Shown piece by piece: positions 7,927 through 15,548 of a stretch of 20,359 nt of DNA. The DNA is from Acuticoccus sp039189655. GTDB taxonomy: Bacteria > Pseudomonadota > Alphaproteobacteria > Rhizobiales > Amorphaceae. The stretch's first letter is position 1, and every line of letters begins with the position of its first letter. Where the stretch lies: NCBI GenBank assembly GCA_039189655.1, contig JBCCYN010000087.1, positions 1 through 20,359 on the forward strand. Direction: 5' to 3'. The notes beneath the pieces were generated by a model. That model searched no databases. It worked only from the letters and a program-made list of their open reading frames with translations, and was not told the DNA's origin. The position numbers and the translations under genes were made by a program.

Positions 7927-9036
7927 TCAGCTGGATGTCGCGAGGAGCGCCTGAACGCCCGCGAGAAGGCCTTCATCGGCGTTGACAGGGCCGACGAATT
8001 GAACGGAGAGCCCGCCGATGGGGGCCACCACTGCCGGCTGTCCAGTGACGTTCGCCTTGAAGGTCAGGCGGATATTGGCGTTGGTGATGGGGTGCACATG
8101 GCGACCGATGGCGACGAGCCCGGCTCCCGACTTGGCTGGGGGCATCGGCAACGACGGCGCCACCAAGATAAGGGGTTCCCGCTCACGCGCTGCCTGTTGG
8201 GCGGCACCGACCTCGGCGTGTGCGGCGGTGAGTTCGGTTGTGCCTATGCGCTGCCCAAAGGCGAGCGCTCGGCGAACGAGGGGCGGAAAGCCAGCGGGAC
8301 GTTGCCGCCACTCGGCCCCGTGGGTGGCGAGCGCCTCGGCGCAAACGATGAGCGAGTGGGCCTCGGCAAGGCTCCGATAGGGTTCGTACTCCCTTACCAC
8401 GCGGGAAATTCCAAGCCTTGAGGTAATGGTCTCGAACTGCGCCACCACGTGAGGGTCGCAGGCGGCAAGTGCTGCGCCATCAATGGCGAACGACAGGGGC
8501 GCAGCGCTCTGGCCCGCCCAATTTGTAACGAGAACCGCTGCGGCCTCCTGGAGGGTCGCAATGTCGTCTGCAAGGACCCCGAGGGTATCAAAGGTGGGTG
8601 AAAGACCCACGACGCCGCCCATGGCGGTACGGCCGTTGGTGGCCTTAAAGCCGAAGAGGTCGCAGTAGGCGGCTGGTATTCGAATACTGCCGCCCGTGTC
8701 CGTGCCGAGCCCCACCTCAGCCAAACCCAACGCGACGGCCACCGCTGCCCCGCCGCTGGAGCCACCCACGGCCCGTTGCGGATGTTTTGGGTTTTCGAGC
8801 CCCGGCGTGATCGTTCCAAATCCGGCGCTGTCGGTGACGGTGGTGCCTGCCACAGAATACCCCGCAGCTCTAAAGCGTGCGACTGCGGCGGCATCTTTCG
8901 GGGCGCGACGGTCGGCGAAAGCGGGTAGGCCGGCGCTATGGATAAGACCTTCCACGGCGATCATGTCTTTGACCGCAAGGCGCGGTGGAGCAGCACCGCC
9001 GAGCCAGTCCACAAAGCCGCTGGGGGCCTGCTGCAC
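7927..9036 (-). CDS. Amidase signature family hydrolase
   Basis: A 369-residue amidase with the Ser-cisSer-Lys triad: Lys23 in AVKDM, the cis-Ser in GGSSGG (91-96) and the nucleophile Ser117 in GTDTGGSIRIP (111-121). This class hydrolyses carboxamides to acid and ammonia, usually in the cytoplasm. I chose GTG 9036, which lies 4 bases after the TGA of the upstream crotonase gene (9041-9043). The same frame is open further upstream inside that gene, but family similarity begins only near this point, so longer starts look wrong. No good Shine-Dalgarno is seen, so translation may depend on coupling to the crotonase gene. At about 370 residues it is at the short end of the family. The substrate is unknown. 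The shared operon hints at an amide or acyl compound but does not prove it. Confidence 0.88.
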   Translation of the reverse strand: MQQAPSGFVDWLGGAAPPRLAVKDMIAVEGLIHSAGLPAFADRRAPKDAAAVARFRAAGYSVAGTTVTDSAGFGTITPGLENPKHPQRAVGGSSGGAAVAVALGLAEVGLGTDTGGSIRIPAAYCDLFGFKATNGRTAMGGVVGLSPTFDTLGVLADDIATLQEAAAVLVTNWAGQSAAPLSFAIDGAALAACDPHVVAQFETITSRLGISRVVREYEPYRSLAEAHSLIVCAEALATHGAEWRQRPAGFPPLVRRALAFGQRIGTTELTAAHAEVGAAQQAAREREPLILVAPSLPMPPAKSGAGLVAIGRHVHPITNANIRLTFKANVTGQPAVVAPIGGLSVQFVGPVNADEGLLAGVQALLATSS

Positions 9037-9040
9037 CCGG

Positions 9041-9853
9041 TCAGCGGCCCAGAAAGCGCGGTGGACGTTTTTCCTCAAAGGCGCGGCGACCCTCCGCGTA
9101 GTCGTGACTTTCGTTGGCCTCTTCCACCAGCTGCCATGCTCTTTCCAGGAGAGCTGGCTCATTGGCGTTCGCTGTCGCCCGCAGCGCAGCCTTCGCGGCG
9201 GCAATGGTCAGCGGGGCGTTTTCCATGAGCCGCTCCACCAGGCGCTCGATGGCTTCGTCCAGTTCACCGGCCTCGACCACTTCGTGGAGAGCGCCGCTGG
9301 CGAAGGCTCGCCTGGCCGGCAATTGTCCGGCGGTGATCAGCATCCAGCGGGCAGTGCCATCCCCCACAAACCGGGCGAGGCGAGCGACTGCCCGCGGATC
9401 AAAGCCGAGGCCGAGGCGCGCCGCTGGCACCATCAAAAACGCGTCTTCGGAAGCAACGCGCAGGTCGCAGCACGCCGCAAGAGCCGCAGCTGCACCCACC
9501 ACCGGACCCTCAAGGCGGGCGACCGTGGGCTGGTGGATGGCTTCTATGGCTCGGCATGCGCGCTCCAACTGGTCGTCGTACGCCTTTGTGTTTTCGGCGC
9601 TGGAGCGGTCAGTGTCGAAGTCGGAAACGTCCGCTCCCGCGCTGAAGACTTCGCCGTGGCCGCGGAAGAGAACGACGCTAATGTCAGCGGTCTCCGCCAC
9701 CTCGTGGGCGAAGGCTTCCAGCTCCTGCCACATGGTGAAGGTGATGGCGTTGCGCCGCTCCGGGTTGGTGAGCGTTGCGATGGCGACGGTGTCGTCCTGG
9801 TCCATGTCCACATGGGGCCTGAACTCGCCGTCTGGCTCGCCAAATTGCGACAT
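9041..9853 (-). CDS. Crotonase-fold (enoyl-CoA hydratase/isomerase family) protein
   Basis: A 270-residue crotonase-superfamily protein. The CoA/oxyanion-hole elements are present: VFSAGADVSDF, and the GPVVGAAAALAACCDLRVASE block. The two positions that hold catalytic glutamates in true enoyl-CoA hydratases are both Ala: one within VGAAAALAACCD where GGGCELALACD is usual, the other in VPAARLGLG where PE is usual. Hydration of enoyl-CoA is therefore doubtful; isomerase, thioesterase, decarboxylase or another acyl-CoA reaction is possible. ATG 9853 is preferred over ATG 9862 because AGGGG lies 9 bases before it but abuts the earlier one. The TGA is followed after 4 bases by the amidase GTG. The upstream NlpC/P60 gene ends 65 bases away. 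Confidence 0.85.
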   Translation of the reverse strand: MSQFGEPDGEFRPHVDMDQDDTVAIATLTNPERRNAITFTMWQELEAFAHEVAETADISVVLFRGHGEVFSAGADVSDFDTDRSSAENTKAYDDQLERACRAIEAIHQPTVARLEGPVVGAAAALAACCDLRVASEDAFLMVPAARLGLGFDPRAVARLARFVGDGTARWMLITAGQLPARRAFASGALHEVVEAGELDEAIERLVERLMENAPLTIAAAKAALRATANANEPALLERAWQLVEEANESHDYAEGRRAFEEKRPPRFLGR

Positions 9854-9918
9854 GAGATTCATCCCCTGCGGTCGCGTTCCTCTAAGACTGGCGCGCGTGC
9901 AGATGCAAGATCTTCCCG

Positions 9919-10905
9919 CTAGGTGATGCGGCGGCGAACGGTCACTTCTAGGCCCATCTTTCCAAGCCGCTCGATAGTCTGCGAGAGCGGCTCGACGGCG
10001 GTCAGCATGTGGTGGCCGTTGGCATGCAGGCACTGCTCATCATCAACCATGATGCCCACGTGGCCGCGCCAAAACACGAGATCGCCGCGCTGGAGTTTTG
10101 TGTCCGCCGGCAGCGCTTCCCCCAACTCGTAGGATTGCATGTCGCTGTCCCGCGGCGCTTGGCGGCCTGTGCCTTGGAGGGCGAGTTGGACGAGGCCGGA
10201 ACAATCGATGCCTTCCCAGGTTTTTCCGCCCCACACATAGGGGGTGCCGATGAAGAGCTCGGCGATCGCAACCCAGTCATCGGGAACGCCTCCAAGGGGC
10301 GACAGATGCTGGGTCAGGAGATAGGCGTTGGCGGTCGGGCGGTCCCAAGGGCCGCGTTCGCCCCGGGGCTCGATGGTGCGTTTGTGCTGTCCCAACCGGG
10401 CAAAGTGCTCGCCTTGGTGCACAAACTCCGAAACGCTCACTCTTGCGCCGAGGGGAAGGTGCCCCAAAAAACCTTGCTTGATGGTGAGGTCTTCGTAGAC
10501 CACACCGCGCGGCACAAGCACTTCGTGGGTGGCCTCTCCGTCCGGATCGCCAAGAAAATCTGTTCTGACGTAACCCACATAGCCGTCCACGGCGCTTTGC
10601 ACCCAAGACCAGTCGCCAGGCGCTATGTGCCCGTTCTCGTCAGCGTGGGACGCACTGGCCTTCCCGCCGAGGACGTCGAACACGTCCACCGCCTCGCCGT
10701 ACAGGAACTCGGTGTCGAAGGCGCCCAGCGCAGGTGCGGTGTGGCACCTGGCGGATGGGACCGCCACAACCCGGCGGACGGGCTCTGCGTAGCGCGGCCT
10801 TTCCACTTTTCCCTGGAGGCGAATGTCAGCCAAGTCGTCACGGATGGCGTTGCGGCGTGGGTCGAGCGGGTCGATGCTCACGGGCTGTAACGCACCGAGA
10901 GCCAT
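9919..10905 (-). CDS. NlpC/P60 family cell-wall hydrolase with N-terminal SH3-like domains
   Basis: A 328-residue protein. The C-terminal NlpC/P60 (C40) domain starts near residue 208 and has the catalytic Cys235 in GIDCSGLVQ, His282 in RGHVGIMVD and a third polar residue at His294 in LHANGHH. Residues about 45-185 look like two bacterial SH3-type modules (WSWVQSAVDGYVGYV near 99-113, VSVSEFVHQGEHFARL near 156-171), which usually bind cell-wall peptide stems. Enzymes of this class cleave gamma-D-glutamyl bonds in peptidoglycan peptides. No signal peptide is visible, which suggests action on imported muropeptides in the cytoplasm, as in recycling; this fits the neighbouring aminopeptidase. The start overlaps the aminopeptidase 3' end by 28 bases. 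Confidence 0.9.
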   Translation of the reverse strand: MALGALQPVSIDPLDPRRNAIRDDLADIRLQGKVERPRYAEPVRRVVAVPSARCHTAPALGAFDTEFLYGEAVDVFDVLGGKASASHADENGHIAPGDWSWVQSAVDGYVGYVRTDFLGDPDGEATHEVLVPRGVVYEDLTIKQGFLGHLPLGARVSVSEFVHQGEHFARLGQHKRTIEPRGERGPWDRPTANAYLLTQHLSPLGGVPDDWVAIAELFIGTPYVWGGKTWEGIDCSGLVQLALQGTGRQAPRDSDMQSYELGEALPADTKLQRGDLVFWRGHVGIMVDDEQCLHANGHHMLTAVEPLSQTIERLGKMGLEVTVRRRIT

Positions 10906-12239
10906 TGGTAGAGCGCGCGGATGGCCTGGGCCTCACCGCCTTTCGGCCGGCCGGGCCGAGCCTCAGCGTTCCAGGAAAATACGTCGAAATGGGCGTACGC
11001 GCCGGCCTTTTCCACGAACCGGTGGAGGAAAAGCGCGGCCGTGGAGGCGCCGGCGAAGGGTTGGGACGAGATGTGGCTGACGTCCGCCACCGACGATTTC
11101 AGCCAACCTTCGTAGCGCGGCCACAAAGGCAGGCGCCACACCGGGTCGTGGACGTCCTCGCCGGCAAGGCGGATGTCCTCCGCCAGGGCATCGCTGCGGG
11201 TGAAAAGGGCGGGAAGGTCGGGGCCAAGCGCGACCCGGGCCGCGCCGGTGAGGGTGGCAAAGTCAATTAAGAGCTCGGGGGCTTCCTGGTCGGCGTAGGC
11301 GAGGGCGTCACCAAGGACGAGGCGGCCCTCAGCATCGGTGTTGCCGATCTCCACCGTGAGGCCTTTTCGAGAGCGAAGGACGTCCCCGGGCCGGAAGGCG
11401 GCGCCGCCGATGGCGTTTTCCGCCGCGCCGATGAGAAGGCGCAGGCGCACCGGCAGATTGGCGTCCATCACCATCTGCGACAGGCCGAGCGCCTGGGCCG
11501 CGCCGCCCATGTCCTTCTTCATGAGCGCCATGGCCCGGTCGGGTTTAATGTTGAGCCCGCCCGTGTCGAACACCACGCCCTTTCCGACGAGCGTCAGTTT
11601 GGGGGCTTCCGGGTCACCCCATGTGAGGTCGATCAGAAGGGGCGGGCGGGCCGATGCAGCGCCCACAACGGCGATCATCGGGAAACCGGCCTCCAGGTCC
11701 TCGCCGTCGGTAATCTCCACTTGCGCGCCGTACTTTCGACCCAGCGCTTGCGCGGCATCAGCAAGTTCGGCCGGGCCGAGATCGTTGGCGGGGGTATTCA
11801 CGAGATCGCGGGTCATGGTGACGCCAGCCGCAATGCGCCGCACGTCCACTACATCGATCCCGTCCGGCGCCACGAGGTTCAGTTCCCGTGCTTTGCCCTT
11901 GGTGTAGTTTTCGTAGCGATAAAGGCCCAAGAGAAACCCAAGGGCGGCGGCGGAGTGGTCCGCCCAGCCTTCCCCCACCGCAAAAGTGCCTTCAGGAAGG
12001 CGGTTGAGGGCAGCAATGGCGAACGGATCGGGTGTCTCGCCAAGGCCGATGAGGACCATGGCAAGGCGGCCAGACGGGTCGGGAAGGGCCACCATTTGGC
12101 CGGCTCCACCGTCGAAGCCGGAAAGCTGCGCGAAGGTGGCGTGCTCTGCCGGAAGCCGCTCCAGGAACGCTGCAGAATCGCTTTTCGAGACGCCGTGGAC
12201 GGGCGTGGAGCGCTCGACTTCATGCCGACCGACGATCAC
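10878..12239 (-). CDS. Leucyl aminopeptidase family protein (M17)
   Basis: A 453-residue cytosolic M17 metallopeptidase that removes N-terminal residues from peptides, using two metal ions. The signature NTDAEGRL is at 300-307. The expected metal and catalytic residues are present: Lys220 and Asp225 in GKGVVFDTGG, Lys232, Asp243 in MKKDMGGAA, Asp302, Glu304 and Arg306. The frame is open further upstream, but GTG 12239 (preceded at 10 bases by AGGGG) gives the usual alphaproteobacterial length, and the upstream extension reads as the 3' end of another small gene in a different frame. It starts 16 bases after the pilin-like gene and overlaps the NlpC/P60 start, so the three are probably co-transcribed. 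Together with NlpC/P60 it may work in peptide or muropeptide recycling (inference). Confidence 0.9.
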   Translation of the reverse strand: MIVGRHEVERSTPVHGVSKSDSAAFLERLPAEHATFAQLSGFDGGAGQMVALPDPSGRLAMVLIGLGETPDPFAIAALNRLPEGTFAVGEGWADHSAAALGFLLGLYRYENYTKGKARELNLVAPDGIDVVDVRRIAAGVTMTRDLVNTPANDLGPAELADAAQALGRKYGAQVEITDGEDLEAGFPMIAVVGAASARPPLLIDLTWGDPEAPKLTLVGKGVVFDTGGLNIKPDRAMALMKKDMGGAAQALGLSQMVMDANLPVRLRLLIGAAENAIGGAAFRPGDVLRSRKGLTVEIGNTDAEGRLVLGDALAYADQEAPELLIDFATLTGAARVALGPDLPALFTRSDALAEDIRLAGEDVHDPVWRLPLWPRYEGWLKSSVADVSHISSQPFAGASTAALFLHRFVEKAGAYAHFDVFSWNAEARPGRPKGGEAQAIRALYQWLSVRYSP

Positions 12240-12255
12240 GCCGACACCGCCCCTG

Positions 12256-12438
12256 CTAGCGGACCCAATACTGTTGCAGGCCCGAAAGCATATCGAGGAC
12301 GGGTCCGCCCGCTGCCACGGTGGCCACCACAACGGCCATCACGAGAAGCGCAGCCACCATCGGCACCTCTGTGAGCGTCGCCGCCCGCGGCGGCCGCGCA
12401 CTCCGGCGCCGGTTCCTTGTCTCGGCCCCGTTGCGCAT
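12256..12438 (-). CDS. Small pilin-like single-membrane-span protein
   Basis: A 60-residue protein: a basic N-terminus (seven Arg within residues 2-18), the segment RAATLTEVPMV (18-28), a hydrophobic helix at about 25-43 and a short polar tail ending in LQQYWVR. The basic leader, a Glu near the start of the helix (Glu24) and the small size recall Flp/type IVb pilins. The usual Flp processing site (Gly before a Glu at +5) is not clearly present, so the pilin call is tentative. I prefer ATG 12438, with GAGGG about 10 bases upstream, over ATG 12468 in the same frame. It lies 16 bases upstream of the aminopeptidase gene and is probably on the same transcript. No Tad/pilus assembly genes are in the window. 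A plain small membrane protein is the alternative. Confidence 0.55.
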   Translation of the reverse strand: MRNGAETRNRRRSARPPRAATLTEVPMVAALLVMAVVVATVAAGGPVLDMLSGLQQYWVR

Positions 12439-12631
12439 CTTTTCGCGACCCTCTTGCGGCGGCTCCATAGGACCGCAACCTCGCCTGAGTGCGTTTTTGA
12501 GGGGTTAACGGGAAAACATCGTCGGCCAATGGCAAGCCCTTTGTTCCGACAGCCTTAACGGGCTGTGACCGGGTTCGAAAAAACCAGCGCCATCGTGTTT
12601 GCGGCTTGTTTAGTTCCGCTTGCCCCGGCGC
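12439..12631. other. Spacer upstream of the pilin-like gene and downstream of the phosphohexomutase gene
   Basis: No gene is supported. It should contain the promoter for the pilin-like/aminopeptidase transcript and the 3' end of the phosphohexomutase message. A perfect 6-bp inverted repeat, ACAGCC/GGCTGT, lies at 12549-12566 with a TTAACG loop. It could be a weak terminator or a protein site. No T-run follows it on the minus strand. Confidence 0.4.
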
Positions 12632-14131
12632 CTAGATGGTCTGGTTATATTCGCCCACCTCTTTGTTTTCCCGCAAGACGCCATCAACGGCCTTGAACAT
12701 GGCGCGCATGCTGGCCTCCGAGGTGGGGCTTTCGACGACCACCACCAGCTCGGGCTTGTTGGAAGACGCGCGCACCAGGCCCCAAGTTCCGTCCTCCACC
12801 ACGACACGGATGCCGTTCACGGTGATGAGGTCGGTGATTCTTTGCCCGGCCACCGGCTCGCCCGCCCCGTGCATGGTCTGAAATCGCCGCACGACCTTGT
12901 CGATCACACCGTATTTTAGCTCGTCATCGCAATGGGGGCTCATGGTGGGGGTTTGCCAAGTCTTTTGCAGCGCACCGCGCAACCCGCTCATGGCTTGGCC
13001 CGGGTTGCGATCGAGCATTTCCAAGATGGCGATGGCCGAGACGAGACCATCGTCGTAGCCCCGGCCGAGGGGGGCGTTGAAGAAGAAATGCCCCGACTTT
13101 TCAAAGCCTGCCACCGCGTTCAGCTCGTTGACGCGGCGTTTTATGTAGCTGTGGCCGGTCTTGAAATAGTCCGTCTTGGCGCCGTTGGCGGCGAGGACCG
13201 GGTCGGTCATGTAAAGGCCGGTGGATTTTACGTCCACGACGAACTGCGCGCCTGGGGTGAGCTTTGACAGATCGCGCGCCAGCATGAGGCCAACGATGTC
13301 GGCGAAAATCTCGTGGCCTTTTTCGTCAATGACCCCGCACCGGTCTCCGTCTCCATCAAAGCCAAAACCCACATCGGCGTCGTGCTCCAGGACAGCGTCA
13401 CGGATGGCGTGGAGCATTGCCATATCTTCGGGGTTGGGATTGTAGCGCGGGAAGGTGTGGTCAAGGTCGGTATCGAGGGGAACCACATCAACGCCCAGGC
13501 GCTCCAGCACGCCGGGGGCAAAGGCTCCGGCCGTTCCGTTGCCGCAGGCGCATACCACCTTCATCGGGCGGGTGATCGTTCGATGGTTGATGAGGTCGTC
13601 CATGTAAAGGGACGGGAAATCGTCCACAAACCGGTAGGCGCCGCCGCCGGAAAGGTTGAAGGCGGCGGACAGGACAATTTCCTTCAGCCGCGACATTTCT
13701 TCCGGGCCGAAGGTGCGAGGCCGGTCGGCGCCCATCTTGACCCCCGTCCATCCGTTTTCGTTGTGGCTGGCGGTGACCATGGCAACGGCGGGCACATCAA
13801 GGGCGAACTGGGCAAAATAGGACATGGGCGTAACCGCAAGGCCAATGTCGTGCACCGTGCAGCCGGCGGCCATCATGCCCTGGGTAAGCGCGGTCTTGAT
13901 GGAGGCGGAGTAGCTCCGAAAATCGTGACCGGTCACCACCTCAGGCGGTTTCCCCAGTTCTTTCAGCAAAGTGCCGATCCCCATCCCCAGCGCTTGCACG
14001 CCCATGAGGTTTAGCTCTTTTCCGAACAGCCAACGCGCGTCGTACTCGCGGAAACCGGTGGGTTTCACAAGCGGTTCAGACTCGTAGGCGTAGCTGTTGG
14101 GAGCGAGCTGCGGCTTTGGGGTGGGAAACAT
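12632..14131 (-). CDS. Phosphomannomutase/phosphoglucomutase
   Basis: A 499-residue alpha-D-phosphohexomutase that interconverts hexose-1- and hexose-6-phosphates, supplying sugar-nucleotide synthesis for envelope polysaccharides. The phosphoserine loop is TASHN (120-124, Ser122), the Mg loop is DGDGDR (259-264), the sugar-specificity loop is GFEKSGH (342-348), and the C-terminal phosphate-binding loop is RASSNKPEL near 470. The start at ATG 14131 (MFPTPKPQLAP) gives the common alphaproteobacterial length. The frame is open upstream to 14233, but that part reads as noncoding and would overlap the divergent cysteine-repeat gene's leader. GFEKSGH fits the bifunctional PMM/PGM class, but glucose versus mannose preference is not decided by sequence alone. 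With the glucokinase at 18.4 kb it could channel glucose to glucose-1-phosphate. Confidence 0.92.
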   Translation of the reverse strand: MFPTPKPQLAPNSYAYESEPLVKPTGFREYDARWLFGKELNLMGVQALGMGIGTLLKELGKPPEVVTGHDFRSYSASIKTALTQGMMAAGCTVHDIGLAVTPMSYFAQFALDVPAVAMVTASHNENGWTGVKMGADRPRTFGPEEMSRLKEIVLSAAFNLSGGGAYRFVDDFPSLYMDDLINHRTITRPMKVVCACGNGTAGAFAPGVLERLGVDVVPLDTDLDHTFPRYNPNPEDMAMLHAIRDAVLEHDADVGFGFDGDGDRCGVIDEKGHEIFADIVGLMLARDLSKLTPGAQFVVDVKSTGLYMTDPVLAANGAKTDYFKTGHSYIKRRVNELNAVAGFEKSGHFFFNAPLGRGYDDGLVSAIAILEMLDRNPGQAMSGLRGALQKTWQTPTMSPHCDDELKYGVIDKVVRRFQTMHGAGEPVAGQRITDLITVNGIRVVVEDGTWGLVRASSNKPELVVVVESPTSEASMRAMFKAVDGVLRENKEVGEYNQTI

Positions 14132-14284
14132 CGTTGTCTCAATTGCTGGCGATGACGTGGTTTCTCGGTAGGCGCTGACATTGCCCTCTGCAACGTTCGC
14201 GGGCACCGCTGGAGCACATACTTGCGGTCGCAAAGACGATACAATCTGGCCCTGACACTGGGGTTGCTGCTGGGAGGACGAGGA

Positions 14285-14875
14285 ATGCGGTCAATCATTG
14301 CCATGGGTGCCATTGCCCTTGTGGGAGCACTCGGGTTCGCCACCGCAGCGGGCGCGCAAACGCCCACCCAGGCGCAGCGCGATGCCCTTCGGGCCAACTG
14401 TGCCGGCGACTTTCGCGCCAACTGCGCGGGCGTTAGCCCGGGTGGGATGGGAGCGCTTTTGTGTCTTGAGCAGAACGAGGCGAAGCTTTCCCCAGGATGT
14501 AAAGGGGCGGTCGATGCGGTGAAGGGACCGCCCAGCCCACCGGCCTCAAAGCCCGCGGCGGCTGCCCCGGCGAGCGCGCCCGCGGCTCCTGACGCGAGCG
14601 CTGCAGCCCGCGCGCCAGCCGCCGAAGCTGCGCCGAAGCCGGCCCCGCGCCCAGCCGCCACAGCGACGGCCCCGGAACGCCGGCCTCCTCCGCCCCTTTC
14701 CCTGCGCCAAGAAGTGAGGATTGGAGCGCGTGCCTGCTTTGGCGATTTTTCACGCTTTTGCCCCGAACTGCCTCTGGGCCACGGCAATATGATGGGCTGC
14801 TTACGCCTGCATGCCGCTCAGCTTTCGCCGCGATGCCACGACGCCATGGCACGGGCCGGCGCCGCCCTACGATAG
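14285..14875 (+). CDS. Secreted protein with two cysteine-rich GLG1-like repeats
   Basis: A 196-residue exported protein. Residues 1-24 are a signal peptide (hydrophobic 5-20, then AAGAQ). Two modules follow: Cys39, 47, 60, 72 and Cys151, 159, 172, 184. Both have exactly the spacing C-x7-C-x12-C-x11-C, and they share the pattern C-GDF-C, G-C-L and LSP-C. This resembles the Golgi-apparatus-protein/GLG1 cysteine-rich repeat seen in small alphaproteobacterial exported proteins. A roughly 60-residue Ala/Pro linker (81-140) separates the modules. The eight cysteines probably form intramodule disulfides in the periplasm. The start is ATG 14285, with GGGAGG 7 bases upstream; a longer frame from 14222 would destroy the signal peptide. 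The function is unknown. It diverges from the phosphohexomutase and converges on upp with a 13-base gap. Confidence 0.82.
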   Translation: MRSIIAMGAIALVGALGFATAAGAQTPTQAQRDALRANCAGDFRANCAGVSPGGMGALLCLEQNEAKLSPGCKGAVDAVKGPPSPPASKPAAAAPASAPAAPDASAAARAPAAEAAPKPAPRPAATATAPERRPPPPLSLRQEVRIGARACFGDFSRFCPELPLGHGNMMGCLRLHAAQLSPRCHDAMARAGAALR

Positions 14876-14888
14876 ACGGGGTTAAGCC

Positions 14889-15530
14889 CTACTTGGTGCC
14901 GAACATGCGGTCGCCGGCGTCCCCAAGGCCCGGGACGATATAGCCTTTATCGTCGAGCCGTTCGTCCACGGACGCGGTCACGATCGGCACATCCGGGTGG
15001 TGGCCATGGAAATTATCCACGCCCTCCGGTGCGGCAAGGAGGCAGACGAAGCGCAAATCTGTGGCGCCTGATTCTTTGAGCCTGTCCACAGCAGCAATGG
15101 CGGAGTTAGCGGTGGCAAGCATCGGATCGAGCACGATGACGAGCCGCTCGCCCATGTCCTCCGGAGCCTTAAAATAGTACTCCACCGCCGCCAGCGTATT
15201 GGGGTCCCGGTAAAGCCCGACATGGGCAACGCGCGCGGCCGGGACGAGGTCCAGCATGCCATCGAGCAGTGCCTGACCGGCGCGTAGAATGGGCGCGAAC
15301 ACCAGTTTTTTGCCAGTAAGGCGCGGCGCGACGGTGGTTGTGAGCGGGGTTTCGATTTCCACCATCTCAAGGTCGAGATCGCGGGTGGCTTCGTAGCAAA
15401 GCAGCATGGCCACCTCCCGCAGGAGCTGGCGAAAGCTCGCCGTGGACGTGCTCTTGTCACGCATGATGGTGAGCTTGTGGCGCACCAGCGGATGGTGGAT
15501 CACCGTGACTTTGTCGGCCTCAGCTTGCAT
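14889..15530 (-). CDS. upp: Uracil phosphoribosyltransferase
   Basis: A 213-residue cytosolic enzyme that makes UMP from uracil and PRPP. The PRPP-binding loop is at 131-144 (VIVLDPMLATANSA) and the uracil-binding C-terminal loop at 197-208 (YIVPGLGDAGDR). FAPILRAG (78-85) is also typical. It is the last gene of the minus-strand unit and starts 18 bases after the urc4 stop, with GGGAAG about 11 bases before its ATG. Upp is normally a salvage enzyme. Here, as the third gene of a urc1-urc4-upp operon, it more likely performs the entry step of uracil degradation, matching URC6 of the yeast pathway, though it could serve both roles. Confidence 0.95.
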   Translation of the reverse strand: MQAEADKVTVIHHPLVRHKLTIMRDKSTSTASFRQLLREVAMLLCYEATRDLDLEMVEIETPLTTTVAPRLTGKKLVFAPILRAGQALLDGMLDLVPAARVAHVGLYRDPNTLAAVEYYFKAPEDMGERLVIVLDPMLATANSAIAAVDRLKESGATDLRFVCLLAAPEGVDNFHGHHPDVPIVTASVDERLDDKGYIVPGLGDAGDRMFGTK

Positions 15531-15548
15531 TGTGCTACATCTTCCCGC

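Noticed and set aside
8696..9922. Plus-strand open frame of 408 codons across the amidase and crotonase genes
   Set aside because: Both opposite-strand genes have full family motifs; this frame has low-complexity composition and no recognisable motif.
10009..10890. Plus-strand open frame of 293 codons opposite the NlpC/P60 gene
   Set aside because: It is a shadow of a gene with an intact Cys/His catalytic site; no domain is seen in it.
14876..14890. GGGG-TTAA-GCCC hairpin between the cysteine-repeat gene and upp
   Set aside because: The stem is only 3-4 pairs and no T-run follows, so it is too weak to call a terminator.
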